A stretch of 64,000 bases of DNA from Hoylesella oralis ATCC 33269 (GTDB lineage: Bacteria; Bacteroidota; Bacteroidia; Bacteroidales; Bacteroidaceae): the NCBI RefSeq assembly GCF_000185145.2, contig NZ_GL833119.1:1739464-1803463 (forward strand), written 5' to 3'. Of the stretch, positions 63,232-64,000 are shown one piece after another (the first letter of the stretch is position 1; each line of letters opens with the position of its first letter). The notes below the pieces were generated by a model. It was not told the origin of the DNA. It saw nothing but the letters and a program-made list of their open reading frames with translations, and ran no database searches. The position numbers and the translations under genes are program-made.

Positions 63232-64000
63232 TTTATTGTCCTAAATCAACGGCGCGAAATGCACGGAAAAGATGGAATAGGATAGAGAGATATCTTGATG
63301 AGCAGGACATACAATACGATTATGTGTATAGTGAAAGCTCGGAAAGTGTGGAAAGACTCGTCACTATGATGATCAATAACGGTTACAAGACTATTGTGAT
63401 TGCAGGGGGAGATTCTGCCTTGAATGACGCTGCAAACTGCTTAATGCGCGAAGAAAAAGCCGTTAGAGAGAGTATTTCGTTGGGTGTTATCCCTTGTGGG
63501 GTAATGAATGATTTTGCCCATTTCTGGAATTTAAAGGAAGGAGAGGAAGATATTGCCATTGCCCAGTTGAAGAAACATCGTGTGCGCAGAATAGATTTGG
63601 GCTGCATAAGATATAAGAATAAGCATAACGAGGCTTGTCATCGTTATTTTTTGAATTGTGTAAATGTTGGATTGGTTGCCTCGATAATGAACCTTCGCAG
63701 GCAGACGAAACGTATTTTCGGTTCACGAACATTATCGTTTCTATTCTCTTTTATACTGCTTATTTTTCAGCGTATGGAGTATAAAATGCGTATTAAAATC
63801 AATACAGACTCGATACATCGTAGTGTTATGACTATGTGTGTGGGCAATGCTTTAGGCTATGGACAGACGCCAAATGCCGTTCCTTATAACGGTTTACTTG
63901 ATGTTTCTGTGGTGTACCATTCTGAAATGATGCAGCTGTTCGGAGGTATCTATCTCTTTTTACAGGGGAAAATTTTAAATCATAAGGGAGTGTACCCTTA
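63201..64000 (+). CDS. Diacylglycerol-kinase-like protein (3' end outside window)
   Basis: Open from ATG 63201 to the window end, 266 codons. The lipid/sphingosine-kinase catalytic domain is recognisable but altered: VIAGGDSALNDAANCLM where the family has GGDGTxNE, and LGVIPCGVMNDFAHFW for PxGTxNDFA. The changed glycine loop residues raise doubt about normal ATP binding. Later parts (GQTPNAVPYNGLLDVSVV) fit the family's second domain. It overlaps miaA by 31 bp, so it is translationally coupled. Likely a membrane-lipid kinase. Confidence 0.8.
   Translation, partial: MAGNSLRWGVIYCPKSTARNARKRWNRIERYLDEQDIQYDYVYSESSESVERLVTMMINNGYKTIVIAGGDSALNDAANCLMREEKAVRESISLGVIPCGVMNDFAHFWNLKEGEEDIAIAQLKKHRVRRIDLGCIRYKNKHNEACHRYFLNCVNVGLVASIMNLRRQTKRIFGSRTLSFLFSFILLIFQRMEYKMRIKINTDSIHRSVMTMCVGNALGYGQTPNAVPYNGLLDVSVVYHSEMMQLFGGIYLFLQGKILNHKGVYP

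Overview
The window looks like chromosome of a Bacteroidales bacterium, most probably Prevotella-like. The evidence is the gene content (DUF4270, DUF4836 and DUF3256 proteins, a Bacteroidetes-type carAB locus with a PurF paralogue, an AmgK-like kinase fused to a RapZ C-terminal domain, GH95, DUF5112/5113-type sensor kinase). It also includes repeated promoters of the Bacteroidetes form TTTG-N19/20-TAnnTTTG, with TATCTTTG as the commonest -7 box. I recognise no tRNA, rRNA, transposase, integrase or CRISPR array. Family names come from recognising the protein sequences by eye; no database search was run.

Layout. 1-6.0 kb: end of a PurF-like amidotransferase, then carA and carB. 6.2-9.9 kb: a LuxR-type regulator facing a kdsA-kdsD-cls operon (Kdo and phospholipid synthesis). 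10.0-12.5 kb: a short glycogen-synthase-like protein, a DUF4270 lipoprotein and a 42-residue protein. 13.0-15.2 kb: a biotin-dependent carboxyltransferase operon closed by a strong terminator. 15.3-20.8 kb: a 22-bp repeat array, a zinc-ribbon membrane protein, GH25 lysozyme, a hypothetical protein, NhaC antiporter and LacI regulator. 20.9-25.8 kb: a very large tandem sensor kinase, its response regulator and a membrane protein with overlapping reading frames. 25.9-26.8 kb: HU cassette copy 1. 27.2-35.4 kb: paaK, DUF3256, then a tightly overlapping operon (nucleoside permease, DUF151 nuclease, rsmE, DUF4836 lipoprotein, ABC transporter). 35.5-37.3 kb: TetR regulator and nitroreductase joined to a broken TauE/SafE permease. 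37.4-44.1 kb: a two-component system divergent from an RND pump and a PAP2 phosphatase with a barrel-like tail, with elaborate repeats between. 44.3-47.9 kb: alpha/beta hydrolase, HU cassette copy 2, a (GT)23 microsatellite and an AraC regulator. 48-53.7 kb: cell-wall sugar recycling genes, guaA, a TonB-domain protein and a TonB remnant. 54-64 kb: radical SAM enzyme, serB, glycerate kinase, copper chaperone and an N-domain-less copper ATPase, GH95 fucosidase, miaA and the start of a diacylglycerol-kinase-like protein.

Most unusual features: (1) two HU genes 19.45 kb apart in cassettes identical over 789 bp including non-coding flanks, each ending in 22-bp tandem repeats and each near a small protein of a similar kind; (2) a 23-copy GT dinucleotide run, rare in bacteria, in the leader of HU copy 2, just after a promoter and an early intrinsic terminator; (3) two sets of iterated sites between the two-component system and the RND pump; (4) the kinase-RapZ fusion beside a MurU-like enzyme; (5) a copper P-type ATPase that appears to lack its nucleotide-binding domain.
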